Counted from the first letter of the stretch, positions 25,557-34,190 are shown. The stretch: DNA of 64,000 nt from an uncultured Bradyrhizobium sp. (GCF_947648125.1 NZ_CANSMR010000011.1:62001-126000), one strand, 5' to 3'. A program made the numbers and translations. Notes: generated by a model not told the origin, from the letters alone.

Positions 25557-26007
25557 AGGCGGCCAAAATCCTCTTCACGCCCTCCGTGACATGCGTCGAC
25601 GACAGCGTCGCGCCGGAGATATTCCGGATGTCGCCGTTGATCTTCAACGCACTGCCGCCGGTCTTGCCGACGAATTGCGCCAGCCAGCTCGGACTTCGGA
25701 TCTCGCCGCCATAGGACTCCCGATATTGCAGGATCTCGACCTTATGCACTGCGCCGCCCGGCGTCAGCGCCACTGCATAGTCGATGAACAGGTGCTTGCC
25801 GATCACCCGGTCGAAGACAAGGAAGCCCGCGACCTTGCCTCCGGCTTCGGCCTTCCAGACCCGGCCTGCCTGGACTTCGGTGAAATTCGTCGCCGAGGGA
25901 AACGCCTGCTTCTGCGCCTCCTCGATCGACAGGTACTGAACGGCATAGGCGGGCGAAGCAGCCGACACAATCGCCGCTGCAGGCAGTGTATATCGAACCC
26001 ACGTCAT
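25537..26007 (-). CDS. Periplasmic FMN-binding (covalent flavin) protein
   Basis: A 156-residue exported protein: signal peptide about 1-22 (YTLPAAAIVSAASPAYA) and an FMN_bind domain at about 60-150. The flavin-attachment motif is DIRNISGATLSS, giving Thr134 as the predicted ApbE target, as in NqrC/RnfG. GGKVAGFLVFDRVIGKH and VHKVEILQYRESYGGEIRSP are conserved family parts. It carries electrons in the periplasm between the membrane cytochrome and an unknown acceptor. It is translationally coupled to apbE. Confidence 0.9.
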   Translation of the reverse strand: MTWVRYTLPAAAIVSAASPAYAVQYLSIEEAQKQAFPSATNFTEVQAGRVWKAEAGGKVAGFLVFDRVIGKHLFIDYAVALTPGGAVHKVEILQYRESYGGEIRSPSWLAQFVGKTGGSALKINGDIRNISGATLSSTHVTEGVKRILAAYANRLR

Positions 26008-26075
26008 CTCTCACCTGGCTCCAATCGTTTTCATCATGCGCGCGGAGCGTTTGCTCCGGCGTGACCGTGCTGATC

Positions 26076-27698
26076 TCAGAAGAAGAATCCGACGCCGCCG
26101 AGGAACGAATCCGACATCGCGCCGGTGATGCTCTTGTCGATGACGTGCTGATAGGTCGCCTTCAGCGCGATCTTCGGTGACGGGAAGAGCGCGAAGCCGG
26201 CGGTATGGTACTGGCGTTGGCCGGCGCCGGTCGGCATGTTGGCATCCGTGCCGGCAAAGCCACCGGTCTGCGAATTCTGGTAGGTGTAGCGATAGAAGGG
26301 CACCGCCTCCCACTCGCTGTTCAGGATGGTGCCGAGCGGCACGTGATAGGCGATCTCGCCGGAATAGCCGTACATGGACTTGCCGACGTTGTTGGTGGGA
26401 TCTGAATCGTTGTTCGCGCGCAGGTTCTCCGGATGGCTGAATTCGGCGCGGACATACTCGCCGCGAAGCTCGAGGCCCGTTTCAGGGACGCGGTAGCGGA
26501 ACTCGGCGTCGAACATCGCCAGACTGGAGTGACCGAGGAAATTGCCGAGATCATCGTGCGCGCCCCGTGGGGTCGTATTCGGCGAGAAATAGGCGCTTAC
26601 ACTTCCCGCGAAGCCGGGCACGAATGTCGGCGTGACGTCGAGCCGTCCGGAGACGGCGACGGCATTGTTGAGCTGCTGGAAGTCGCCGAGCGGGGGCCTG
26701 GAGAACCCGAGCCCATTCAGGCCATCGATACCCGCGGCATAGGGCGTTCCGGGAAGCGGCACGGTCTTGGCCGCGGTGCGATTGTCGAAGGTATCGCCGA
26801 AGTCCTCGTTGCTGGTGCTGACCATCACCTGATACTTCAGATCTTCGCTGATGGTGCCGTAGACGCTGCTCGACGGCACCTTCCAGGTCGATGGAATGAG
26901 GCCGTTGTACAGTTCGGGCCGGTTCACACTGTAGAACTGCGTCGGCTCGTGATGCTGGTTGATATAGCCGATCGGCACGAGATCGATGCCGGGCGCGCGC
27001 CAGTTGAACTGATCGAGGATCTTGAAATCGATCCAGAGCTGCTCGATCTCCGCGGTGCCGTGCAGCTTGTCGTCGTTGTCGAAACCAGACCCTGCGTGCT
27101 CGAACTCGATCTCGGCGTTGAAGATGATATTCGGCGTGATTGCATAGGTCGGCAACAAGACGAATCGTGCAGCATCGAAGCCCTTCTGCCACTGGCCGTT
27201 GGCGGCAGGGTTTTGCATGCTACCGAACTTGATCTCGCCATAGGCGCCGATGCTGAGACCGGCCACGGGCGAGTCCGCCAGCCCGAGAATGGGCTTGTCA
27301 CCGACCGCCGGAAGCGGGGGCAGCTGCAACATCGGCTTGGCCGGCGTCTGCGCTGATTGAGCTGCGGGCTTGCCCTTGGCGTCCTTCGAGTCCTTGGTGT
27401 CGGTCGCCTCTTTCGGCTCGACCGACGAAGCCGCGGCGTTGGCGCTCCGGATCGAGGCCGCTTGTGGCGCGGGCGTGCGGCTGTCCTTCTGTTTCAACTC
27501 GGCCTCGAGCGCCTGGATACGCCGCTCCATCTTGTCGAGCTTTTTCAGCAGCGCCTCGTTCGCGCTATCTTCAGCCCCGAAAGCGCTGCCGCTGCTGATG
27601 ATCAACAGCGCGGTCGCCGCGAGCAGCGCCGCGCGCCTGGAATTAAAGCCAAGTTCGAATTTCGATGCACCTAACCCCACGCAACGATGCGATGACAT
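26076..27698 (-). CDS. Outer-membrane porin with N-terminal coiled coil
   Basis: About 540 residues. A signal peptide (AALLAATALLIISSGSAFGA) is followed by a coiled coil (LLKKLDKMERRIQALEAELKQK), a Ser/Ala/Lys-rich linker, then a beta-barrel of alternating polar/aromatic strands, e.g. GAYGEIKFGSMQN and FNAEIEFEHAGSG. It ends in Phe (GGVGFFF), the signature for BAM-dependent insertion. It resembles OprO/P-like trimeric porins of Rhizobiales. The ATG at 27698 has AGGGGG just upstream. It lies 68 bases before the FMN protein gene, so it may serve the same redox system by admitting a substrate. Confidence 0.83.
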   Translation of the reverse strand: MSSHRCVGLGASKFELGFNSRRAALLAATALLIISSGSAFGAEDSANEALLKKLDKMERRIQALEAELKQKDSRTPAPQAASIRSANAAASSVEPKEATDTKDSKDAKGKPAAQSAQTPAKPMLQLPPLPAVGDKPILGLADSPVAGLSIGAYGEIKFGSMQNPAANGQWQKGFDAARFVLLPTYAITPNIIFNAEIEFEHAGSGFDNDDKLHGTAEIEQLWIDFKILDQFNWRAPGIDLVPIGYINQHHEPTQFYSVNRPELYNGLIPSTWKVPSSSVYGTISEDLKYQVMVSTSNEDFGDTFDNRTAAKTVPLPGTPYAAGIDGLNGLGFSRPPLGDFQQLNNAVAVSGRLDVTPTFVPGFAGSVSAYFSPNTTPRGAHDDLGNFLGHSSLAMFDAEFRYRVPETGLELRGEYVRAEFSHPENLRANNDSDPTNNVGKSMYGYSGEIAYHVPLGTILNSEWEAVPFYRYTYQNSQTGGFAGTDANMPTGAGQRQYHTAGFALFPSPKIALKATYQHVIDKSITGAMSDSFLGGVGFFF

Positions 27699-27805
27699 GC
27701 GCCCCCCTGCTCTGCGGCAACCAAAAGCCCGCGACATAAGGGCGCACCTAACACTACCGAGAATTATTTCGGAAAATTTCCGCCGTCCTGGTGGCAGCTC
27801 GGCAG

Positions 27806-27843
27806 TTAGAATCGCTCAAGTTTAGAATTAGAATAAGAATAAG
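27806..27843. promoter_or_regulatory. Cluster of three TTAGAAT direct repeats upstream of the porin gene
   Basis: TTAGAAT occurs at 27806-27812, 27822-27828 and 27828-27834 (overlapping by one base), followed by AAGAATAAG. It is 108-145 bases upstream of the porin start. The half-sites resemble the TTAGAA half of the rhizobial Irr iron-control element, but here they are direct and not the inverted pair expected for Irr. Iron control is a guess. Confidence 0.35.
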
Positions 27844-27939
27844 CTTCAATAGTAGGTCGGGATTATCCGGCACTGACGGCGGATTTATGCATGGGCTTCC
27901 GAATCAAAGACGCGACCCGGCCTGACGGCTCAAAGGCGC

Positions 27940-28497
27940 TTACCGAGGACTGCGGAAAAGCTTGCGTCCAGTGAACATCGCGCGCACCAGGTTCTGACGC
28001 TGCAACAATCCCACGACGACGACGCCGAGTACGTGCAGCCCGACCAGGATGATGACCGCATCCGAGGCATAGGCGTGGGTGTCCTCGATCCACCACACGC
28101 CGAAGAAGGTGACGGTGACCTCCATAGCACCCGTGATCGCGGACACCGCGAGCGTGAGCAGCAGTGCCACCAGCATCACGGTGCCCGCGGGATTGAGCCC
28201 GATATAGCGACCGGTGATGCCGCGGCGGAGATTCCAGATGTAGCGCGGCGCGGCGCGCAACCGGACGCCGAGTTTGCCGAAACGCGCATAGCGCGTGCCG
28301 GCAAAGCCCCAGATCAGCCGGAACGCCAATAGCCCGATCACGGAATAGCCCGCCAGCCGGTGCAGCCGGTCATCGACGTTGGGCGTCACCCATGCGACCA
28401 GGACGAGGATGGCGAGCGCCCAGTGCCAGAGCCGCAACGGCAGGTCCCAGACCTGCACGGTGGTGGCGCCGCGGGCGCCGGGCGCCGCCTTCGTCAT
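27940..28497 (-). CDS. Cytochrome b561 family protein
   Basis: A 185-residue inner-membrane b-type cytochrome of the Ni/Fe-hydrogenase/b561 (HupC-like) family. It opens VQVWDLPLRLWHWALAI and has four membrane segments. Haem ligands are His25, His46 (RLHRLAGY), His141 and His155, the usual bis-haem set. It takes electrons from the quinone pool to a periplasmic partner. The PepSY protein gene ends 10 bases upstream, and the pair is a known combination. It stands 241 bases upstream of the porin gene. Confidence 0.88.
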   Translation of the reverse strand: MTKAAPGARGATTVQVWDLPLRLWHWALAILVLVAWVTPNVDDRLHRLAGYSVIGLLAFRLIWGFAGTRYARFGKLGVRLRAAPRYIWNLRRGITGRYIGLNPAGTVMLVALLLTLAVSAITGAMEVTVTFFGVWWIEDTHAYASDAVIILVGLHVLGVVVVGLLQRQNLVRAMFTGRKLFRSPR

Positions 28498-28507
28498 CGC
28501 GTCTGCT

Positions 28508-28792
28508 TCACTTCGCGATCGTGTGCTTCAGGCTGAGATCCTCCGGGCTGTAGAACAGCTCGTAGAGCTTGCCTTCCTTGACGCCGTACACTTCGTAGCA
28601 GGAGCCCTCGACCTTCGAGCGGCGCACCTCGTAGCCCGCGGCCTTGGCCTTGGCTTCGGCATCGGTTGCCGGCTTCCACGACGTCTTTTCGAGCTTGGTG
28701 CAATTCTTGTAGCCGTCGGCGAACGCCGCCGAACCGAAAAGCCCCAGAACGCACACTGCAAGCGCAGCGCTGAAAATCACTCTCACACGCAT
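28508..28792 (-). CDS. Small exported PepSY-like protein
   Basis: A 94-residue protein with signal peptide about 1-25 (VIFSAALAVCVLGLFGSAAFA) and a single PepSY-like beta-alpha unit: AEAKAKAAGYEVRRSKVEGSCYEVYGVKEGKLYELFYSPEDL. Two Cys residues in the mature part may form a disulphide. The start is the ATG at 28792 with GGAGGGGA in front. It is likely the partner of the adjacent cytochrome b561. The exact function of such small PepSY proteins is not established. Confidence 0.78.
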   Translation of the reverse strand: MRVRVIFSAALAVCVLGLFGSAAFADGYKNCTKLEKTSWKPATDAEAKAKAAGYEVRRSKVEGSCYEVYGVKEGKLYELFYSPEDLSLKHTIAK

Positions 28793-29015
28793 CTCCCCTC
28801 CGTTGACGATCATGCCCACAACGCCATCGCGCAGAGCACATGCGTGAAGAATGCTGAGGTGATTGCCAAGTCAAGGAAGCGCGCACACGGCATGCTTTAG
28901 AGAAATTCTAACGGTCGCAAAAACTGCTTTGCGCTCCACGCACAATTTGGTTTTGACCGCTTGCTGCGGCCTTAAGCCTCATGGGTATCCGAATCTGCTG
29001 CGCGCGGCCCTTCGG

Positions 29016-31562
29016 TCAGGACGCGGCACCGGCCATTGCGAGACGTATTGCGGGGCGTTCGACTGCTGCCGGCATCCGCCCACCGATCATCTGTGCGACC
29101 TTCTCGCTCTGGACCGCGGGGCTGAAGTGGAAGCCCTGCACTTCCACGCAGGCGTCGGCGCGCAGGATGTCGAGCTGCTCCCTCGTTTCAACGCCTTCGG
29201 CGGTCGTCGTCTTGCCGAGGCTGACGGCGAAGCGAACGATCGCGCGCGCAATCCGGCGCGACTCGTCGGTTGCGCCCGAGAGTTCGGACACGAAGCTGCG
29301 GTCGATCTTGACCTTGTCGAACGGAAACTTCTGCAGGAAGCTCAGCGACGAATAGCCGGTGCCGAAATCGTCGAGCGCGATCCGCACCCCGAGATCATGC
29401 AGCTGGCTGAGCGCCGCGAACACCGCTTCGCTGTCCTGCATGATCGCCGTTTCGGTGACTTCGAGCTCGAGCCGTCCTGGCGAAACGCCCGAGCTCGCCA
29501 GCGCGTGCACGATCACCGGAACCAATTCGGGGCTCCTGAACTGCACCGGCGACAGATTGATCGCGATCTTGAGGTCGTCGGGCCATTTGGCGGCTTCCGC
29601 GCACGCGGTGCGCAGCACCCATTCTCCCAGCGGCACGATCAGGCCAGTCTCTTCCGCCAGCGGAATGAACTGCGCCGGCGACACCATGCCACGTTGCGGA
29701 TGATGCCATCGCAACAGCGCCTCGAAACCGCAGGTCGCCCCGCTCGCGACGTTGATGAACGGCTGATAGTGCAGTTCGAACTCGCCATTGGCGAGCGCGC
29801 TGCGCATGTCGCGCTCGAGGCTGCGCCGGGTTTGCAGCTGCCGATCGAGCTCCGGCTCGAAGAAGCGGAACGAGCCGCGCCCGCCGCTCTTGGCCGAGTA
29901 GAGCGCAAGATCGGCGCTGCGCAGGACCTCGTCGGAATCGGTGCCGTCGCGCGGCGCGATCGCAATCCCGATGCTGGTCGTGGTGGTCACCCGATGATCG
30001 CCGAGATCGATCGGCTCGCTGAGCGCCTTCCTGATCCTCTCGGCGAGCACACCGGCTTCCGTGACCGGATCGGTGACGTAGTCGATCACTGCGAACTCGT
30101 CACCGCCGAGCCGTGCGATCAGCGTGGTATCGCTGACGCACCTGCGCAACCGCGCGGCCACTGACTTGAGCAACGCATCGCCAGCCGGATGCCCGAGGGT
30201 GTCGTTGACGTCCTTGAAGCGGTCGAGATCGAGCATCAGCACGGCAAGGCTCGGTCCGCCGCACCGCGCGCCGGAGAGCGCCTGCTCCATCCACTCCTTG
30301 AGCAGCACGCGGTTCGGCAGATCGGTCAGTGCGTCGTGCTGCGCCATATGGGTGATCTTGGCCTCGGAACGCCGCTGCTCGGTGACGTCGCGATGCGTCG
30401 CCACCCAGCCCCCGCCGGGCATCGGCTGCCGCGTCACGCAGATCAGCCGGCCATCGGCAAGCTCGTCGACCCGGCTGCTGATCTCGTCGGCCGGCAGTGC
30501 GTTCAGTGTCGCCAGCACCTGGGTCGCGGCGCTGTCGCTGGTCTCGCCCTTGAGAATGCCATTGGCGATCCGATGCGTGATGATCTCGCGATGGGCGGTG
30601 CCGGGCAGCAGCAATTCGGGCGGCAGCCGGTACATCTTGGCGTAGCGCTCATTGCACACGACGAGGCGCTTCTCCGCATCGAACATGCAGAGGCCCTCGC
30701 CCATGTGATTGATCGCCGTGTCCAGCCGGAGCCTTTGCTCTTCCAGCTCCTTCTGAGACGCCTCGACCTGCTGCCGCGCCAGCGAAAGCTGGCTTATGAT
30801 CTCCTCGAAACGGCGGGTGCGAAGCGCAAGGCGCCGGTCGGCAAGCACGCCGACCAGGCTCATCCCGAGCACCGAGAGCGCCACGCCCGCGATCACGATT
30901 GCGAGGAAGGCGGGAGAGAGCGACAGGGTTTCCGGAGCCAGCAGCGGGTCCGGAACGATCTCGACCGCGCCCATCGCGGTGAAATGATGCGACACGATCG
31001 CAAGCGTCAGCAACAGCGCCGCGACGAGCGACATCCAGCGATCCTGATAGCGGACCGCAACCGACAGCGCGGCGTAGCCGAACAGCATGCCGAGCACGAT
31101 GGAGGCCGCCACGAGGTCGAGCGACCACACCACGTGGCCCGGCACTTCCAACGCCCACATTCCGAGATAATGCATGCTGGCGATGCCGGCTCCGATCACC
31201 GCGCCACCGACCGGCGCGCGCCAGGGGCTGGAGTCGCCGGCGGCAAGGCCGAGGCCGCCGGACGTCAGCATCATCGCGACGGCGAGCGACAGCGCCGTGA
31301 GAACGATACCGTAGCCGGTCGGCACGCCCGGCTCGTAGGCGAGCATGGCGATGAAATGCGTTGCCCAGATGCCGTAGCCGATCGCGGCACCCGCGATCGC
31401 GATCCAGATCAGCCGCGTCCTCGCCTGTGAAGCGATCGCGCGATGGAAGATGTTGACGGCGACAATGCTGGCGACGAAGCAGACCAGTCCGGCAAGCAGA
31501 ACGAGCCGCCAGTCATGCTCACCTGAAAGGCACGTAAGAACACGAAACATGCGTCGGTCCAT
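29016..31562 (-). CDS. MHYT-PAS-GGDEF-EAL protein, c-di-GMP turnover
   Basis: About 848 residues. The N-terminal MHYT sensor (about 20-250) has seven membrane segments and the three motif copies ATHFIAMLAY, SMHYLGMWAL and SHHFTAMGAV, thought to bind copper and sense oxygen, CO or NO. A PAS domain follows, then GGDEF with an intact RLGGDEFAV active site and EAL with FEALLRWHHP, ELEVTETA and ALDDFGTGYSSLS. Both cyclase and phosphodiesterase sites look complete. The start could be ATG 31562, ATG 31550 or TTG 31580. It is the closest gene upstream of the redox cluster, but 224 bases away. Confidence 0.9.
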   Translation of the reverse strand: MDRRMFRVLTCLSGEHDWRLVLLAGLVCFVASIVAVNIFHRAIASQARTRLIWIAIAGAAIGYGIWATHFIAMLAYEPGVPTGYGIVLTALSLAVAMMLTSGGLGLAAGDSSPWRAPVGGAVIGAGIASMHYLGMWALEVPGHVVWSLDLVAASIVLGMLFGYAALSVAVRYQDRWMSLVAALLLTLAIVSHHFTAMGAVEIVPDPLLAPETLSLSPAFLAIVIAGVALSVLGMSLVGVLADRRLALRTRRFEEIISQLSLARQQVEASQKELEEQRLRLDTAINHMGEGLCMFDAEKRLVVCNERYAKMYRLPPELLLPGTAHREIITHRIANGILKGETSDSAATQVLATLNALPADEISSRVDELADGRLICVTRQPMPGGGWVATHRDVTEQRRSEAKITHMAQHDALTDLPNRVLLKEWMEQALSGARCGGPSLAVLMLDLDRFKDVNDTLGHPAGDALLKSVAARLRRCVSDTTLIARLGGDEFAVIDYVTDPVTEAGVLAERIRKALSEPIDLGDHRVTTTTSIGIAIAPRDGTDSDEVLRSADLALYSAKSGGRGSFRFFEPELDRQLQTRRSLERDMRSALANGEFELHYQPFINVASGATCGFEALLRWHHPQRGMVSPAQFIPLAEETGLIVPLGEWVLRTACAEAAKWPDDLKIAINLSPVQFRSPELVPVIVHALASSGVSPGRLELEVTETAIMQDSEAVFAALSQLHDLGVRIALDDFGTGYSSLSFLQKFPFDKVKIDRSFVSELSGATDESRRIARAIVRFAVSLGKTTTAEGVETREQLDILRADACVEVQGFHFSPAVQSEKVAQMIGGRMPAAVERPAIRLAMAGAAS

Positions 31563-31846
31563 GGTTGTCCGCGCGGACAAGCTAGGCCGATTGAATTGGC
31601 TTCTCGATAATTTTCTACAACTTTCGGTGGCATGGTTATCCGCGCGTAAGCCGATTCCACATGGAAATTGATGGCTCCATAAATATTGCAGAGATCCCGC
31701 GGTCGCACGTCTTCAGCCCTCGAGCGGAACCAGGACAGTTCCGCCGGTTGCGACCCGCGACGCCTCGCGCTGTTCGTTCTCAGCCAGTCATTCCGCGCGC
31801 GAAGACGGTGCTTCGGCTGGCGCGATCGTCGTCATGATCGCGCTCG

Positions 31847-32197
31847 CTAGTAACCGGCGGCGGCAAGCGCCACCACGGCGCTCATCGCCATCCAGCCGAA
31901 ATGCCGGCCGCGGGTCGCGACCGCATTGGCGAGCGCGGCGCTGCCGAACACGATGGCGAGCGTTGCCACGATCCAGTGCCGCGCGGCATCGGAGGCCATC
32001 GCGGGCGCGGCGACCAGCAGCACACCGCCGCCGATCCAAGCGACCGTGCCGGCCTGATAGACCAGACGGAGCAAGAGGCGCAGCCGCGCCGGTTCGACGG
32101 TGGCGCGCGCGAATATTTTGGTCTCGCCGAGAACGCCATGGATCAGGCTGACCAGGATGGCGATGATTCCGGCGCCTTGCAGCAGAAGATCACGCAT
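31847..32197 (-). CDS. Small inner-membrane protein, divergent from tetR
   Basis: A 116-residue protein with four hydrophobic segments: DLLLQGAGIIAILVSLIHG, VYQAGTVAWIGGGVLLVAAPAM, HWIVATLAIVFGSAALANA and MAMSAVVALAAAGY. No known motif; the sequence is not assignable to a function. It is divergent from the TetR gene across two operator-like palindromes, so it is probably the regulator's target. Confidence 0.72.
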   Translation of the reverse strand: MRDLLLQGAGIIAILVSLIHGVLGETKIFARATVEPARLRLLLRLVYQAGTVAWIGGGVLLVAAPAMASDAARHWIVATLAIVFGSAALANAVATRGRHFGWMAMSAVVALAAAGY

Positions 32198-32207
32198 CGC
32201 GACGTCT

Positions 32208-32267
32208 CCATACAGTACTGTATGGATTGGACACCGCCGGCTGGCGCCTGTCAATACACTTGTGTAT
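32208..32267. promoter_or_regulatory. Twin TetR-type operators in the divergent region
   Basis: CCATACAGTACTGTATGG (32208-32225) is a perfect 18-base palindrome. ATACACTTGTGTAT (32254-32267) shares the ATACA-N4-TGTAT half-sites. They lie between the divergent membrane-protein and TetR genes, the first 11 bases from the membrane-protein start and the second 25 bases from the tetR start, so one operator per promoter is likely. Confidence 0.75.
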
Positions 32268-32291
32268 GGTCGGGACGCGGGACGGGGAACC

Positions 32292-32828
32292 ATGACGGAA
32301 CAGCTCTCGGTCAAGGACTGGCTCGATCAGGGCCTGAAGACGCTGGCGAAGCACGGCTTCACGGCGCTCAAGGCCGAGCCGCTGGCCAAGGCGATGGGGG
32401 TCTCGCGCGGCAGCTTCTACTGGCATTTCGCCGACATCGGCGCCTACCGCACCGCGATTCTCAACCATTGGCGCGAGGTTGCCGCCGAGCAGGTGATCGC
32501 CGAGCTCGAGACCATTCCGGAAGGCGGCGACGCGCTGGCGCTGCTGCTGCGCCGGACCTTCTCGGCGCGGATGGCACTGGAACGCGCGGTACGCAGCTGG
32601 GCCACCGCCGATGCCGCGGCGCGCGCCGCCGTGCTCGAGGTCGACCAGCGCCGGATCGGCTATATCGAAACCCTGCTCCGGCATGCCGGATTCCCCGACG
32701 ATGTGGCGCGCGGCCGGGCGCAGATCTTCTATTGGGCGTTCATCGGCTACGCGCTGTCCGAGCAAACGCTGCCGAAGCCGCGCCAGCAGGCCGCAATCGA
32801 CGAGCTGTTGCGCATGACCAAGCGCTGA
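32292..32828 (+). CDS. TetR/AcrR family transcriptional regulator
   Basis: A 178-residue repressor. The N-terminal HTH is clear: LKTLAKHGFTALKAEPLAKAMGVSRGSFYWHFADIGAYRTAI. The C-terminal ligand-binding domain (about 70-178) is helical and not family specific. The ATG at 32292 follows GGGGAA. Autoregulation and control of the divergent membrane gene are inferred from the two palindromes. The inducing ligand is unknown. Confidence 0.9.
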   Translation: MTEQLSVKDWLDQGLKTLAKHGFTALKAEPLAKAMGVSRGSFYWHFADIGAYRTAILNHWREVAAEQVIAELETIPEGGDALALLLRRTFSARMALERAVRSWATADAAARAAVLEVDQRRIGYIETLLRHAGFPDDVARGRAQIFYWAFIGYALSEQTLPKPRQQAAIDELLRMTKR

Positions 32829-32874
32829 CAGCTGACACGGGAATGTGCTACACGACGGCCAGCCGGAGACAGCT

Positions 32875-33072
32875 ATGAATTCGACGACCGACCACCTCGA
32901 GAGCACCGCCGACCCAAAACTGCTCGAAATCCTGGTGTGCCCGATCACCAAGGGACCGCTGGAATTCGACGCCGCGCGGCAGGAGCTGATCTCGCGCTCC
33001 GCAAAGCTCGCCTATCCGATCCGCGACGGCATCCCGATCATGCTGCCGGAAGAGGCGCGCAAGATCGACTAG
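32875..33072 (+). CDS. Trm112 family protein
   Basis: A 65-residue protein of the Trm112p/UPF0434 family. [42 protein letters not shown] is the full family pattern; here only one of the four zinc-binding Cys remains (CP.TKGPL), as is usual in bacterial members. In eukaryotes Trm112 activates RNA and protein methyltransferases; the bacterial role is unclear. GGAGACAG precedes the ATG. It is followed by a palindromic repeat at its stop codon. Confidence 0.87.
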   Translation: MNSTTDHLESTADPKLLEILVCPITKGPLEFDAARQELISRSAKLAYPIRDGIPIMLPEEARKID

Positions 33073-33142
33073 AGCATGATCCGGAAAAGTATGAAGCGGT
33101 TTTCCCGCGACAAACGCAAGCGTTTGCGCTGAGATCATGCTC
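33071..33142. repeat. Palindromic repeat, GAGCATGATCCGGAAAAG family (full copy)
   Basis: AGAGCATGATCCGGAAAAGT (33071-) through GAAGCGGTTTTCCC and GACAAACGCAAGCGTTTGCG to GATCATGCTC (33133-33142). The outer ends GAGCATGATC/GATCATGCTC are a perfect inverted pair and ACGCAAGCGT forms an inner hairpin. Other copies: 10221-10270 and 53031-53093. Confidence 0.8.
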
Positions 33143-33157
33143 CAATAAGAGAGCCAC

Positions 33158-34072
33158 ATGCGCGCCCTCGTCACATGGCTGTTGCTGCTCGTCTCGCTGG
33201 CGAGCGCGGCAGCCGACGAGAGCAGGCTGCGCATCGGCCCGATCGACGCGGTGCTGACCGTGCCGCCGGACATCACAAAACCGCCGGTGGCGCTGCTGAT
33301 CGCCGGCTCCGGCTCGACCGACCATGACGGCAACGGGCCGCAGCTCAAGCCGGCGACGTTGAAGAAACTCTCCGAGCAGCTGGTCGCACGCGGCATCGCG
33401 ACGCTGCGCTACGACAAGCGCGGCGCCGGCGAATGGAAGAAGGAGTTTGGTCGTCCGGAGGAGTTTCGCTTCAAGGACTATGTCGGCGACGCCGCGGCAC
33501 TGATCGAGTATCTGCGCGGCAGCGGCAAGTTCGCTCATGTTGCGGTGGTCGGGCACAGCGAGGGCGGCCTGGTCGCGATCCTCGCCGCACAGCGCGTGCC
33601 GATCGACCGGCTGGTGCTGCTGGCAACGGCGGCGCGCAAGCAGGGCACGGTGTTGAAGGCGCAGCTCGAGAAGCAGCTGCCGCCAGACAAATTCGCGCCG
33701 ATCGGAAAGGCCATCGACGACATCATGGCCGGGCAGATCGTCGATCCGCCGCCGGCGGGGCTGGCGATCGCGCCTGCGATGCAGCCCGCCATCGCATCGG
33801 CCTTTACCGAGGATCCGATCGATCCGATGAAGAAGATCACCGGGCCAACGCTGATCGTCGCGGGCGGCCGCGACCATCAGCTCGCGCGGCTCGACTTCCT
33901 CGCGCTCACCACCGCCGACATCGCGGCCAAATCATTGTGGCTGCCGGACATGAATCACCTGCTGGTCGACGTCACCGATGCGGCAGACGACATAGCAAGC
34001 TACAATGAGCCGGAGCGGCCACTCGATCCCGACCTGATCGACGCCGTGGCTGGCTTCGTTTCACAAAAATAG
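33158..34072 (+). CDS. Exported alpha/beta hydrolase
   Basis: A 304-residue alpha/beta-hydrolase with a signal peptide of about 18-20 residues (VTWLLLLVSLASAAA). The oxyanion/strand region is VALLIAGSGSTDHDGNG, the nucleophile elbow is GHSEGG in VAVVGHSEGGLVAIL, the acid is likely in IVAGGRDHQ and the His in DMNHLLVD. All triad parts are visible. It is probably a periplasmic esterase or peptidase-like enzyme; the substrate is unknown. Confidence 0.87.
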   Translation: MRALVTWLLLLVSLASAAADESRLRIGPIDAVLTVPPDITKPPVALLIAGSGSTDHDGNGPQLKPATLKKLSEQLVARGIATLRYDKRGAGEWKKEFGRPEEFRFKDYVGDAAALIEYLRGSGKFAHVAVVGHSEGGLVAILAAQRVPIDRLVLLATAARKQGTVLKAQLEKQLPPDKFAPIGKAIDDIMAGQIVDPPPAGLAIAPAMQPAIASAFTEDPIDPMKKITGPTLIVAGGRDHQLARLDFLALTTADIAAKSLWLPDMNHLLVDVTDAADDIASYNEPERPLDPDLIDAVAGFVSQK

Positions 34073-34086
34073 TGGATGCGGCAAGC

Positions 34087-34176
34087 CGTAGCCCGGATGA
34101 AGCGCAGCGCAATCCGGGACCGATCCATCCGCGGAGAGACTGCTCCCGGATTTCGCTTCGCTGCATCCGGGCTACG
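34087..34176. repeat. Palindromic repeat, GTAGCCCGGAT family (copy 2)
   Basis: CGTAGCCCGGATGAAGCGCA (34087-) mirrored by GCATCCGGGCTACG (to 34176). It separates the convergent hydrolase and monooxygenase genes and could terminate both. Confidence 0.8.
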
Positions 34177-34190
34177 GCACCGCGCAAGGC

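Noticed and set aside
31581..31846. Gene in the gap between the MHYT protein and the small membrane protein
   Set aside because: Only short frames without ribosome sites are present; I see nothing supported in this stretch.
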